DNA of 64,000 nt from Phyllobacterium brassicacearum. Its GTDB lineage: Bacteria; Pseudomonadota; Alphaproteobacteria; Rhizobiales; Rhizobiaceae. The notes under the pieces were generated by a model. The model did not search any database, was not told the DNA's origin, and worked only from the letters and a program-made list of their open reading frames with translations. Numbering within the stretch: position 1 is the first letter of the stretch; every line of letters starts with the position of its first letter. Made by a program: the position numbers and the translations under genes. The stretch lies in the NCBI RefSeq assembly GCF_003010955.1, contig NZ_PGGO01000021.1, forward strand, positions 23,525 through 87,524. Direction: 5' to 3'. Shown here piece after piece: positions 10,142-19,557 of this stretch.

Positions 10142-10576
10142 CTATTGGCCGCCGCATATGACTTCAGCTTGTCTGTGACCATGACACGGGGTGCAAAGCC
10201 GTTGGCTGTGAGTAGTTTGCAGATGAATCGCTTCGCGGCCCGGTATCACGGCGTTTCTGGACAAGTACTTCCAATACGAAGCCATCCTGATCAACAGCAC
10301 GCCACAGCCAATGTTTGCAGCCATTGGTCGTGATGACAACTTCATCAGGTGCCACTTGTCGCCAGGGCGACGACGTATCTTGTTGGCATAAGCGCGACCG
10401 AACTTTTCCGCCCATTCTCGCACGGTCTTATGCGTGACGATGATGCCTTTGTACGCCAGCATGTCTTCAACCATGCGAAAGCTTAACGGAAAGCGGAAAT
10501 ACAGCCAGACAGCTTCGTCGATGATTTCAGGCGGAAAACGGTGACGACGGTAAAGGGATGGACGGGTATCGGTCAT
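10142..10576 (-). pseudogene. IS6-family transposase, frameshifted and truncated
   Basis: The N-terminal part matches IS6-family (IS26-like) transposases: PSLYRRHRFPPEIIDEAVWL, FRMVEDMLAYKGI, VREWAEKFG. The frame then slips by one base just before the catalytic WHLDE motif (the continuation EVVITTNGCKHWLWRAVDQ is in another frame) and again before the RAAKRF segment. Similarity stops near VTDKLKSYA, so the C-terminal part with the last catalytic Glu is missing. It cannot transpose. Confidence 0.8.
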
Positions 10577-10625
10577 CCCTGACCATCACCATACAAAATT
10601 ACGCTTCAGTTAAGGTAACGGTGCC

Positions 10626-10728
10626 TCACAGAGCGATCAAAATGGCGTCCCTTGAACATGTCGTGCCTCCGGAAATGATGGAGAGCACATACCTCCAATC
10701 GGGTTATAAAACAGTTTGCGACAGAACC
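10626..10728 (-). repeat. IS6-family element terminal segment, left copy
   Basis: This 103-bp segment is, as far as can be read by eye, identical to the reverse complement of 14443-14545, the 5' end of the IS6-family element on the other side of the large cyclase gene. The outer tip GGTTCTGTCGCAAACT is the terminal inverted repeat. Both tips point towards the cyclase gene, so 10729-14442 is bracketed by inverted IS ends. The rest of this IS copy is gone. Confidence 0.8.
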
Positions 10729-11022
10729 TTTCGTTTCGCTGTGGAACGTGAAGGGAGGATGATCGGGATTGTCGATACTCAGATCAGACTGGGCACAGCA
10801 TTTCCGATGCTTTCACTCCCGCTCCGGGAATTTAGCTTCACGCGGGCTAATCGTGAACCCGGACGAGCCTTCAGGAAAGGCGTTGGTGGTCGACCGCTTG
10901 CTGCTCGTGGGACTGAATTGATGAGGACTGATCAGGGCGACAGGTGTAAGCTGTATATCCTCGACTCGTGGGAAAGCGCCTCAGAGCAATCCGAATTCGA
11001 CCATGTCAGAGGATGCTAGGTC
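10729..11022. other. Intergenic, between IS end and cyclase gene
   Basis: No recognisable gene; one open frame continues from the IS end through this stretch but resembles nothing known. It presumably contains the promoter of the cyclase gene starting at 11023. Confidence 0.4.
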
Positions 11023-14000
11023 ATGCCCGACATCGGAGACTGGCTCGCCAGCATCAGGCTTGAGCGGTATCGCCAAACCTTCTTGAAGAACGGCATCGAT
11101 CTCGATGTCGTCGACGATCTCACCGATGCCGACCTCAAGGAGCTCGGACTGTCCCTTGGTGACCGCAAGCGTTTTCTCAGGGCGGCCGCGACTCTGGCTC
11201 AGCAGTCGCCGCCGCCCACGGGGGCACTACGTCCCTCCGTGTCACCGATCCACAGCGAGGCGGAACGGCGACAGCTTACGGTGATGTTCTGCGATCTTGT
11301 TGGATCGACAGCACTCTCCGCCCGCCTCGATCCAGAAGACCTACGGCGGTCGATCATTGCGTACCGTGCTTGCGCCACCGAGATCGTCGGCCGGTACGAC
11401 GGTTTTGTTGCCAAGTATATGGGCGACGGCGTCCTCGTATACTTCGGCTATCCCCAGGCTCACGAGGAAGATGCCGAGCGGGCCGTGAGGGCCGGCCTCG
11501 CGGTCGTTGAGGCCGTCGACCGGCTGGATGCGGCAGGCGAGCACCTGGCTGTTCGGATCGGAATCGCCACTGGCCTGGTCGTGGTGGGTGACATCATCGG
11601 CACCGGCGAGGCCGAGGAATGCAGCGTCGTAGGTGAAACGCCGAACCTGGCGGCCCGCCTACAGGAGTTGGCCGGATCCGGCACAGTGGTCATTGCCGAA
11701 GCAACGCGCGCACTGCTGCGGGGCCAGTTCAAGCTCGAAAGCATCGGACTGCGGCCGATCAAAGGTTTTTCCGGGGCGGCTGAAGCGTTTCGGGTGCTCG
11801 GCGAAGTGCGTAGCGACGACCGCTTCGAGGCCGGTCACGCGACCGTGCTGCCGTTGGTCGGCCGTGACCCGGAACTCGCATTGTTGGTCGATCGCTGGAC
11901 TCAGGCCAAGGCCAAGGAAGGTCAGGTCGTCCTGCTCGAGGGTGAGGCCGGAATCGGCAAGTCGCGTCTCGCCCTGGCCCTTCGCGAGCGTCTCCTTCGA
12001 GAACCACACAGGTTGCGCCGCTACTTCGCCTCGCCATACCACATCAACAGCGCGCTTCGTCCGGTGATTGGCCAGCTTGAACAGGAAGCGGGATTTGAAC
12101 GCGAGGATTCATCGGTCGTGAAGCTCGCCAAACTCCAGGCGCTGATCGCGGAACAGGTGGGTGAGGTGAGCGAAGCGCTCCCATTGTTGGCCGAGCTTCT
12201 CGGAATTCCAGGCACTGGCCGCTGTCCAATACTGGATCTCGCGCCCCAACAGCGTAAGAACCGAACCTTCGACGTGCTCATCGCCCAGCTTGGCAGACTG
12301 GCTGCGAAGCAGCCGGTGCTCCTGGTGCTTGAGGACGCTCACTGGCTGGACGCGAGTAGCCTTGAGCTGTTCGGTTTGTTCGTGAACCACATCCGGCAGC
12401 TCCCGGTGCTGCTGGTCATTACCCACAGGCCCGAGTTCGTCCCGCCTTGGCGTAGTTACCGGCACGTGACAAAGGTGGTCCTGAATCGCCTCGACCGGGT
12501 GCACGCTCAATCGCTGGTCGAACGGCTGACCGGCGGAAAGGCACTGCCTGCCGGAGTGCTCGATTACATCCTGGCCAACACCGATGGCGTACCGCTGTAC
12601 CTTGAGGAGTTGACCAAAACCATGCTCGAATCTGGTCTCCTGGGAGTGGCCGGCGATCAGTTTGGACTGGCTGCACATATGCCGCCGCTGGCGATCCCGG
12701 TAACGCTATACGACTCGCTGATGGCCCGCCTCGACCGCCTCGGCAGGGCCAAGGTGGTGGCCCAGATCGGCGCCTGCATTGGGCGCGAGTTCTCCTATGA
12801 GCTGATTGCGGCGTTAGCAGTGCTCGATGAGCATGAGCTGCAGCGGAGCCTTGATCAACTGGTTGCTACTGAGCTAGTTTTTCGGCGCGGAAGCCCCCCT
12901 AACGCGATCTACAGCTTCAAGCACGCGCTCGTCCGAGATGCCGCATATCAGTCGCTCCTCAAGAGCCGCCGCCGGGAACTACATCGCCGTATTGCGCAGG
13001 TCTTCGAAGAACTCGCCCCACATGTCGTGTCCGCTCAGCCGGAGCTCCTGGCCCATCATCTGACGGAGGCAGGAGAGCTGCCGCAAGCCGTCGTGTTCTG
13101 GCACCGGGCCGCCGAGCACGCAAACGAGCGGGCGGCGAATGCCGAGGCCGTCGGCCATTTGGCCAAGGCACTCGACCTGCTCGCCCAGATGCCCGAGAAT
13201 CCGGAGCACCTCGAGCTTGAGCTGACGTTGTTGATCACCATGGGACGAGTGCTTACCGCCGCAAAGGGCTATGGCCACCCGGAGGTCGAGCGCGTCTACA
13301 ACCGTGCTCTCAACCTGGCGGAGCGGATCCAGGAAACGCCCAGGCTGTTCCCGGTGCTCCTCGGTCTCACCATTCATCATGCGGTGCGGTCCGAGCTTTC
13401 CGCGGCGCGGGACCTCGGCGAACGGCTTCTGAGGTTGGCGCAGCAGATCTCGGATCCTGTGCTCGTGGTGGAAGCGTCCTATGCTTTGGGCATTACCTGC
13501 TCCTGGCGTGGCGAATTCGCCTCGGCATGGAAGCACTTCGAGCACGGGATCAGCCAATACGACATCGCCCAGCACCGGGCCCATCTAGCGCTCTATGGAC
13601 AGGATGGAGGACCGATCTGCCTGTGCCGTGGCGGCATGGCGCTGTGGTATCTCGGCCACGATGACCGGGCGCTGGAACTGATGGACGAGGCGCTCGCCAT
13701 GACCGCGAGCCTCAGGCATTTGTTCAGCCGTGCCTATGTACTGACATGGGCGGCGATTTTGCAGGTGCATCGACGCGACATCGCCAAGGCGCAAGAGGCG
13801 GCGGAGTTGGCGTTGGCGTTCGCGGCCGAACACGAATTTCCATTCTGGCACACCCAGGGAGTCTTCCTGCAGGGGTGGGTGCTGGCGGAGCGGGGCCTGA
13901 TCGTGGAAGGCATCGAGCGGTTGCGAGACGGGTTGGCTGGCATGCAGGCGATCGGGTCAGGAATGACGGCGCCTTGGGCGATGGGCTTACTCGCGGAGGC

Positions 14001-14391
14001 GCATGGAAAGGCTGATCGTTTTGCCGAGGGTAGCACCTTGATTGACGAGGCGCTTACCATTGTCGCACGCACTGGCAACCGCTGGTGCGAGGCGGAGCTG
14101 CATCGGCTCAAGGGCGAACTCATATCATCGAGCTCAGAGTGCGATCCTGCCGAAATCGAGGCGTGCTTCCGCCGTGCGCTCGACGTCGCCCGCATGCAGG
14201 ATGCGAAGATGTGGGAACTGCGCTCGGCGGTGAGTTTGGCCCGGCTTTGGCGAGCACAGGGTCTTGGAGCGCAGGCCTGCGAGCTGCTCATGCCGCTCCT
14301 CGGCTGTCTCTCTAACGGCCACGGGACGCTCGATCTTCAGGATGCTCAAGCGGTCCTTGAGAGCTGCGGAGGTAGTAAATTGAGCACCTGA
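11023..14391 (+). CDS. SAM domain-class III cyclase-ATPase-TPR signalling protein
   Basis: This 1122-residue cytoplasmic protein has a SAM domain (about 1-60, WLASIRLERYRQTF), a class III cyclase domain (about 85-265; metal Asp in MFCDLVGST and YMGDGVLVYFG, catalytic Asn/Arg in PNLAARLQ), an AAA/STAND-type ATPase (P-loop GEAGIGKSR near 307-315, Walker B LLVLEDAHW), and a C-terminal TPR-like helical region (about 650-1110). It is a recognised rhizobial adenylate cyclase architecture in which the ATPase/TPR part is thought to control oligomerisation. It starts at the ATG of MPDIGDW. It is monocistronic and lies between inverted IS6-family ends (10728 and 14443), so it may have been carried as a unit. 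Confidence 0.88.
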   Translation: MPDIGDWLASIRLERYRQTFLKNGIDLDVVDDLTDADLKELGLSLGDRKRFLRAAATLAQQSPPPTGALRPSVSPIHSEAERRQLTVMFCDLVGSTALSARLDPEDLRRSIIAYRACATEIVGRYDGFVAKYMGDGVLVYFGYPQAHEEDAERAVRAGLAVVEAVDRLDAAGEHLAVRIGIATGLVVVGDIIGTGEAEECSVVGETPNLAARLQELAGSGTVVIAEATRALLRGQFKLESIGLRPIKGFSGAAEAFRVLGEVRSDDRFEAGHATVLPLVGRDPELALLVDRWTQAKAKEGQVVLLEGEAGIGKSRLALALRERLLREPHRLRRYFASPYHINSALRPVIGQLEQEAGFEREDSSVVKLAKLQALIAEQVGEVSEALPLLAELLGIPGTGRCPILDLAPQQRKNRTFDVLIAQLGRLAAKQPVLLVLEDAHWLDASSLELFGLFVNHIRQLPVLLVITHRPEFVPPWRSYRHVTKVVLNRLDRVHAQSLVERLTGGKALPAGVLDYILANTDGVPLYLEELTKTMLESGLLGVAGDQFGLAAHMPPLAIPVTLYDSLMARLDRLGRAKVVAQIGACIGREFSYELIAALAVLDEHELQRSLDQLVATELVFRRGSPPNAIYSFKHALVRDAAYQSLLKSRRRELHRRIAQVFEELAPHVVSAQPELLAHHLTEAGELPQAVVFWHRAAEHANERAANAEAVGHLAKALDLLAQMPENPEHLELELTLLITMGRVLTAAKGYGHPEVERVYNRALNLAERIQETPRLFPVLLGLTIHHAVRSELSAARDLGERLLRLAQQISDPVLVVEASYALGITCSWRGEFASAWKHFEHGISQYDIAQHRAHLALYGQDGGPICLCRGGMALWYLGHDDRALELMDEALAMTASLRHLFSRAYVLTWAAILQVHRRDIAKAQEAAELALAFAAEHEFPFWHTQGVFLQGWVLAERGLIVEGIERLRDGLAGMQAIGSGMTAPWAMGLLAEAHGKADRFAEGSTLIDEALTIVARTGNRWCEAELHRLKGELISSSSECDPAEIEACFRRALDVARMQDAKMWELRSAVSLARLWRAQGLGAQACELLMPLLGCLSNGHGTLDLQDAQAVLESCGGSKLST

Positions 14392-14442
14392 ACACTTGCT
14401 CCGCTGCAACGACTTTGTCGTAACTCCCGATGGAGCGATGAT

Positions 14443-14891
14443 GGTTCTGTCGCAAACTGTTTTATAACCCGATTGGAGGTATGTGCTCTCCATCATTTCC
14501 GGAGGCACGACATGTTCAAGGGACGCCATTTTGATCGCTCTGTGATCCTACTGTGCGTGCGGTGGTATCTGGCATACGGGTTAATCCTTCGCGATTTGGA
14601 AGAAATGATGGCGGAACGCGGTATTAGCGTTGATCATTCGACGGTGCATCGCTGGGTGACCCACTTCTCACCCCAACTGCTTGAGCGGTTCAACAGCGCA
14701 AGCGTGCTGTGACCAGGAAATGGCAGGTGGATGAAACTTACGTCAAAGCCCGCGGTCGTTGGATGTATCTCTACCGCGCCATCGATAGTGTTGGCGACAC
14801 GGTAGAGTTCTGGTTCAGCGAACATCGCGATCTGCCGGCCGCGAAGCAGTTCTTCAGGAAAGCGCTAACGCGCCATGGGCGACCAGACTGA
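14443..14891 (+). mobile_element. IS6-family insertion sequence, right copy, broken
   Basis: The element begins with the terminal repeat GGTTCTGTCGCAAACT at 14443. Its transposase starts at 14512 (MFKGRHFDRSVILLCVRWYL) and includes the family's HTH region (LEEMMAERGISVDHSTVHRW). A frameshift near 14705 separates it from the catalytic part (KWQVDETYVKARGRWMYLYR, then HRDLPAAKQFF). The frame ends at RHGRPD, where active copies continue, so the C-terminal third and the right terminal repeat are missing. The first 103 bp recur inverted at 10626-10728. Confidence 0.85.
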
Positions 14892-15593
14892 CCGCTTTCA
14901 GATCGGTGCTTTTTGATCGCAGTTTGCTTTTATTCGATGTTGCCTCGTTGTTGGAGTTGATCTTCGTGGGGGCAGAATATTGGGGTCTGGACAAGGCTCG
15001 TGGCGAATTGTCCAAATCAAAAGCAAGATGAGCCGCCAGGTGGTCCAGGTAGACGACTTCGCGAGTCGGTGCCAACTGGGATGGCGGCTTCGTTTTCCGC
15101 AGGCGGAGGGCAGGGGTAAACACCTAGTTCTTTGTGGGTATAAGTATAAATCATAGCATTTACCCTTCGATATCGTAGTGCTTAATAGATGGATAAAATA
15201 TAAACGCTAGAGTCAATTACAGCAAAAACCGATTGCACTAGACATACAAATAGTTAATACTTTATTAGTGGTGAGAAGCTTGGTTCTATCGACCGTCTTG
15301 CCAGTTGGTTAGTAATGGGGACTTAAGCAATGGGGACGGTTACGTTGCCATTGCTTTACGATCGTTTGCGGCGCTGCTGAGAGGCAGCCATCCAGAAGAG
15401 ACTCCGCAGACGCGGCGGCATAATACGCTGCCGGCTGCCTTATGTTCGTCAACCTAAAAAAGCCCAGGCTTCCACTGAACGGCTGATCAAAGATCGGCAG
15501 GCAATTTTTGCCTTGCGCTGCTGACCGGTGCCAGAGGTGGCCTGTGCAGCGCGTTTTGCGACTTTGGCTCTGGCAAAACAATGGGAGGATCAC
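14892..15593. other. Intergenic region, AT-rich in its middle
   Basis: About 700 bp without a recognisable gene. Positions 15120-15300 are notably AT-rich. A minus-strand frame (14854-15123) gives an 89-residue protein with no known relatives, and it overlaps the broken transposase. The ribosome site for the next gene (GGGAGGA) is at 15583-15589. Confidence 0.4.
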
Positions 15594-15887
15594 ATGTCTA
15601 GACATGCATTAATTTTGGCGGCTGCGACCGCATTCATAGGCAGTGCATTAGTGCTCGGCACGGGTGCAGCTTTCGCAGCTTCTGGATCGGAACAGGAATG
15701 CGTCGCCGGCGGCGGGACGTACACCAAGGACGGTCCGAATTCTATCTGCGTTTTCCCCGAAACCACCAAAGATGTGAACGGCAACGCCAACGGAACCGCG
15801 ACGCAAGATACGACGACCGGCCACGGCAACCTCGGCAACGACCCCGTCGACACATGCACGGGCAATCCGGGGCACTGCAAGCAGTAA
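15594..15887 (+). CDS. Small secreted protein of unknown function
   Basis: The 97-residue protein starts at MSRHALILAAATAF, chosen over an upstream in-frame start because GGGAGGA lies 4-10 bp ahead and a clean Sec signal peptide follows (cleavage expected after GAAFA). The mature part of about 70 residues is rich in Gly, Asn and Thr and has four Cys (ECVAGG, SICVFP, DTCTGN, GHCKQ), suggesting two disulfides in a small periplasmic or extracellular protein. The family is not recognised. A strong hairpin follows directly. Confidence 0.65.
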   Translation: MSRHALILAAATAFIGSALVLGTGAAFAASGSEQECVAGGGTYTKDGPNSICVFPETTKDVNGNANGTATQDTTTGHGNLGNDPVDTCTGNPGHCKQ

Positions 15888-15893
15888 CAGGCC

Positions 15894-15929
15894 CCATTGA
15901 GGTGCCGCCCCATGGCGGCACCTCAATGG
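15894..15929 (+). terminator. Perfect 16-bp stem hairpin after the small secreted gene
   Basis: CCATTGAGGTGCCGCC (15894-15909), loop CCAT, then its exact complement (15914-15929). It starts 7 bp after the stop codon. There is no T-run, so it may stabilise the mRNA 3' end or be a weak or bidirectional terminator. Confidence 0.6.
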
Positions 15930-16011
15930 CTTCAGACATGCAGCAGGCGGGAGCGTCGACCACGCTTCGCCTGCTGTCCGATCAACCCTGCGTCTCCAAA
16001 AGGTTCGGCAG

Positions 16012-17475
16012 ATGACGCGCATTGTATTGCTAGCAACGGCGTTCCTGGGCGCGGCAGCGATGCCATCGAGCCAAGCGCCGCCGGCGCCGTCCTCAGCACA
16101 CAGCCCGTTGCCATCAGGACTTCATCAGCTGGCAGATTTTTTTTCTTCCTCCTCCGGCGTCGTAGACGCACACTCCTACCGCACAACATCCGTGGAGCGG
16201 GGCGACATTGTCACAACCGTCCAGGCCGCTGGCACGCTGAACGCGTTGGTAGTGGTCGAGGTGGGCTCGCAAATATCCGGCCTGGTCAAAGAACTTTATG
16301 CCGATTTCAACTCCAGCGTGACGGAAGGCCAGGTCATCGCTCGGGTGGAGCCGGACATTTATGAAGCGCGGGTGACGCAAACCAAAGCCGAGTTGGAAAT
16401 GGCCGAGACACTGGTGTCGGTCCAGCGTGCTCAGATTGCGCGCTTCCGCGCCGAACTGGACAATGCCCAGGCCAAGTTTGCCTCGGCAAGTGCGCAGACC
16501 ACACGCGCCGAAGTGGCAGTCGACAGCGCGGCTCAGGAATTGGAGCGCAAGCGCCCGCTTGCCGAACGCAAAGTTATATCAGCAGGCGAATGGGAGCATG
16601 ACAGGACTGCCCACAAGTCGGCCGAGGCGCAGGTGACGGCCGCACGTGCCGATGAGGTCTCGCAAGCGGCGACCATCCGCGCTGCGCAGGCAACGCTTAG
16701 CATGGCGGAGGCGCAGCTTGCCAACACTCTGGCGCAGGTGACGCAGAAGCAGGCAATCTTGCGTCAGGCACAGATTGATCTTGAGCGCACCTATATTCGC
16801 TCGCCAGTCACCGGCACTGTGGTCAACCGCGCCGTCAGTGGTGGCCAGACATTGGCGGCCAGCCTCCAAAGTCCGGTCCTGTTCACGATCGCACAGGACC
16901 TCACGCAAATGCAGGTCGAAGCCTCAGTTGTGGAGGCGGATATCAGCCGCTTCTCCATGGGGCAGCCGGTCACGTTTACAGTCGATGCCTACCCCGAGCG
17001 CATCTTCACCGGCTCCGTAAAGCAGATCCGCAAAGCACCGAAGATCGTGCAGAACATCGTCACATACATAGTGGTGATCGCTGCCGAGAACCCCGACGAG
17101 TTGCTGCTGCCCGGCATGACTGCCAATTTGGAGGTGGTGGTAGCACAGCGGAGAAACGTCTTGAAAGTGCCAAACGCCGCTCTGCGCTTCCGTCCAGGGC
17201 GAGAGGGCCCAGACGGGATTCCGATTGAGGCTACCCTGAAAAAGTCACCTGGAAATGGCACCACGCGAACGGGATCGATCGGGCATGCGTTTGTGCTCGG
17301 AGCAAGTGGCGAACCGCAACCGGTCACTGTTCGAATTGGCATCACCGACGGACGAATGAGCGAGATTCTGACTGGGGACCTGACCGAGGGACAGCCGGTT
17401 ATTACCGGAGTCGCCGCCGCACCAGGACGGAATGCCGAGGCATCTTCTGTCCTCGTGCGGTTCCGGTTGCAGTGA
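16012..17475 (+). CDS. MacA/HlyD-type periplasmic adaptor of an ABC export system
   Basis: This 487-residue protein has an N-terminal hydrophobic signal (VLLATAFLGAAAM), a biotinyl-lipoyl-like half (GDIVTTVQAAGTLNAL, VEVGSQISGLV), a long alpha-helical hairpin (about 120-260), the second lipoyl half (RSPVTGTVVNRAVSGGQTLA) and a beta-barrel region. This is the order of MacA-family membrane-fusion proteins, and it is somewhat longer than usual (about 380-400) because of N- and C-terminal extensions. It would bridge the inner-membrane ABC transporter to a TolC-like channel; no channel gene is present in the window. The ATPase gene follows directly, and a permease comes third. Confidence 0.85.
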   Translation: MTRIVLLATAFLGAAAMPSSQAPPAPSSAHSPLPSGLHQLADFFSSSSGVVDAHSYRTTSVERGDIVTTVQAAGTLNALVVVEVGSQISGLVKELYADFNSSVTEGQVIARVEPDIYEARVTQTKAELEMAETLVSVQRAQIARFRAELDNAQAKFASASAQTTRAEVAVDSAAQELERKRPLAERKVISAGEWEHDRTAHKSAEAQVTAARADEVSQAATIRAAQATLSMAEAQLANTLAQVTQKQAILRQAQIDLERTYIRSPVTGTVVNRAVSGGQTLAASLQSPVLFTIAQDLTQMQVEASVVEADISRFSMGQPVTFTVDAYPERIFTGSVKQIRKAPKIVQNIVTYIVVIAAENPDELLLPGMTANLEVVVAQRRNVLKVPNAALRFRPGREGPDGIPIEATLKKSPGNGTTRTGSIGHAFVLGASGEPQPVTVRIGITDGRMSEILTGDLTEGQPVITGVAAAPGRNAEASSVLVRFRLQ

Positions 17476-17486
17476 GGTCGCCGACG

Positions 17487-18230
17487 ATGGCTCTGATCGA
17501 AGTCGAGGCTTTGCGTTACAGCTACCGCACCGGTGGCGGACTGGTATGGGCGCTCGACGGCGTGAACCTTAGTATTGAGAAAGGCGATTTTGTCGCTGTG
17601 ATGGGGCCTTCTGGCTCCGGCAAGTCAACCCTCCTGAATATCTTGGGATGCCTCGACAGACCAACCGAGGGCAATTATCGCCTAGATGGTGTCGATGTCG
17701 GCCGCCTCCATCACGCTGCTCTTGCGGCTATCCGCAACCGCAGCGCCGGCTTCGTATTTCAGTCTTTCAATCTGCTGCCGCGCACCAGTGCGCTGGAAAA
17801 TGTGGAATTGCCGCTCATCTATCGTCACATGCGCGCGTCCGAGCGACGTCGCCGCGCGCTCTCCTTGCTCGACAAGCTCGGCCTGGCCTACCGAGCGTGC
17901 CATACACCGGCGGAGTTGTCGGGCGGTCAGCAGCAGCGTGTTGCCATTGCCCGCGCTCTGGTTACCGAGCCTTTGGTCCTACTTGCCGACGAGCCAACCG
18001 GAGCGCTCGACAGTCAGACCGGACAAGAGATCATGGCGATTTTTCGTCGTCTCAATGGTGAAGGGCTGACCATTGTGCTGGTCACCCACGACGCGGAGGT
18101 CGCCGCCAATGCCGGTCGCATTGTGACCTTCCGTGACGGGCGCATGGTGTCCGACCATCCTACAATGCAGCACGCCTGGCATTCGGGCTCCACGAGCCGT
18201 CCGTCGCTGGTCTACGACAATGCCCGGTAG
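17487..18230 (+). CDS. MacB/LolD-type ABC transporter ATP-binding protein
   Basis: A 247-residue ABC ATPase: Walker A GPSGSGKST, Q-loop VFQSFNLLP, signature LSGGQQQR, Walker B VLLADEPTGALD, switch His in LVTHD. The closest family is MacB/LolD/FtsE. Unlike canonical MacB, in which ATPase and permease are fused, they are separate here. ATG 17487 is preferred over the GTG at 17472, which overlaps the adaptor stop; GAGG lies 9 bp upstream of it. It overlaps the permease gene by 11 bp. Confidence 0.88.
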   Translation: MALIEVEALRYSYRTGGGLVWALDGVNLSIEKGDFVAVMGPSGSGKSTLLNILGCLDRPTEGNYRLDGVDVGRLHHAALAAIRNRSAGFVFQSFNLLPRTSALENVELPLIYRHMRASERRRRALSLLDKLGLAYRACHTPAELSGGQQQRVAIARALVTEPLVLLADEPTGALDSQTGQEIMAIFRRLNGEGLTIVLVTHDAEVAANAGRIVTFRDGRMVSDHPTMQHAWHSGSTSRPSLVYDNAR

Positions 18231-19446
18231 CGCCAGAGTCGCTCTGCGATCGCTGCGAGCCCACCGCCTGCGCAGTGCCCTCACCATGCTAGGCATCATC
18301 ATCGGTGTCGCCGCTGTTGTGGTAATGATGTCTATCGGCAATGGTGCCCGCGAACGCATCGCGGCCCAGATCCGCAGCCTCGGCACGAACCTCATCAGCG
18401 TCACCCCCGGCAGCGCCCGCATGGGCAGCGTTCAGCTTGGCAGCGGGGCAGCTCCCCAGCTGACGGAAGCCGACGCAGTAGCGATCGAATCGGAAATCCC
18501 GGGTGTCATTCTTGCGACGCCGCTCCTGTACAGCCGGGCTCAGTTGACGGTCGGGAGCTCGAACTGGCAGGGTGTTATTCGCGGTGTCACGCCAAGCTAT
18601 TTTACCGCGCGCGAATGGCCCGTCACGGCCGGACGGGAAATGATATGGGACGATAACAGGCGCGCCGCCAATGTGGTGCTTCTTGGGACCACAATGCGGG
18701 ACAAGCTGTTCGGCCAGGCCGACGCCATCGACGCACCGCTGCGCATACGTGATGTGCCGTTCACGGTCATCGGCGTGCTCGAACGCAAGGGCCAGAGCGT
18801 GTGGGGCGACGATCAGGATGATGTTGCACTGGTTCCAATCACGTCAGCTCGGCGTCAATTCGTTGGCACCAGCCGCGCTAGTCCCTGGCAGGTGCACAAT
18901 ATCACGGTCAAATTGGCCGAAGGCGTGTCGGCGGAGAACACCATGGCAACCATTCATGACCTGTTGCGTCAACGGCATCGGTTGCAGCCTGGCCAGGAAG
19001 AAACGTTTATGGTCAGCAATCTGGCTGAGGCGGCGTCGGTTGAGGAGACTTCGGCGCGGGTGGTGTCACTGCTTCTTTTCGCGGTCGCGTCAGTGTCTCT
19101 GGTGGTGGGCGGTATCGGAATCATGAACATCATGCTTGTGACGGTTACGGAACGCACGCGCGAGATCGGGCTGCGGCTCGCGGTGGGCGCGCGCCAGAGA
19201 GATATCCTTGCTCAGTTTCTCGTCGAGGCCATCACTCTCGCTCTGTTGGGCGGCATCCTCGGTGTATCTATCGGGATCGTGGCGGCGGCCGCCATTGGCA
19301 CATTCGCTCAATGGCCGGTCGTCATCGATCTCAGCGCGGTGCTGCTTGCCGTCAGCTTCGCTGTCTGCGTGGGTGTCTTCTTCGGCTATTATCCCGCCCG
19401 CAAGGCTGCACGGCTCCAGCCTATCGAAGCCCTGCGCACTGAATGA
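18220..19446 (+). CDS. MacB-type ABC transporter permease (FtsX-like)
   Basis: The 408-residue protein starts MPGSARVALRSLRAHRLRSA and has the MacB permease layout: TM1 (LGIIIGVAAVVVMM), a large periplasmic MacB domain (about 60-270), and three C-terminal TM helices with the family motif GGIGIMNIMLV...TREIGLRLAVGA, ending ARLQPIEALRTE. With the adaptor and ATPase it forms a tripartite export system for a peptide, lipopeptide or macrolide-type substrate that cannot be identified from sequence. An ATG at 18220 that overlaps the ATPase end is the likeliest start. Confidence 0.87.
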   Translation: MPGSARVALRSLRAHRLRSALTMLGIIIGVAAVVVMMSIGNGARERIAAQIRSLGTNLISVTPGSARMGSVQLGSGAAPQLTEADAVAIESEIPGVILATPLLYSRAQLTVGSSNWQGVIRGVTPSYFTAREWPVTAGREMIWDDNRRAANVVLLGTTMRDKLFGQADAIDAPLRIRDVPFTVIGVLERKGQSVWGDDQDDVALVPITSARRQFVGTSRASPWQVHNITVKLAEGVSAENTMATIHDLLRQRHRLQPGQEETFMVSNLAEAASVEETSARVVSLLLFAVASVSLVVGGIGIMNIMLVTVTERTREIGLRLAVGARQRDILAQFLVEAITLALLGGILGVSIGIVAAAAIGTFAQWPVVIDLSAVLLAVSFAVCVGVFFGYYPARKAARLQPIEALRTE

Positions 19447-19557
19447 CCCACCTTTTCGCGCCGATGCCCGATACCATTCGCGACGATATGGCGTTCATCG
19501 ATCGACAACATTTCTATCTCCCGGGCTGGGAAATTCAACAGATGCGGAATGAGCTGT

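Noticed and set aside
14854..15123. 89-residue minus-strand frame after the IS6 element
   Set aside because: It has no recognisable family and overlaps the broken transposase; kept only as part of an intergenic note.
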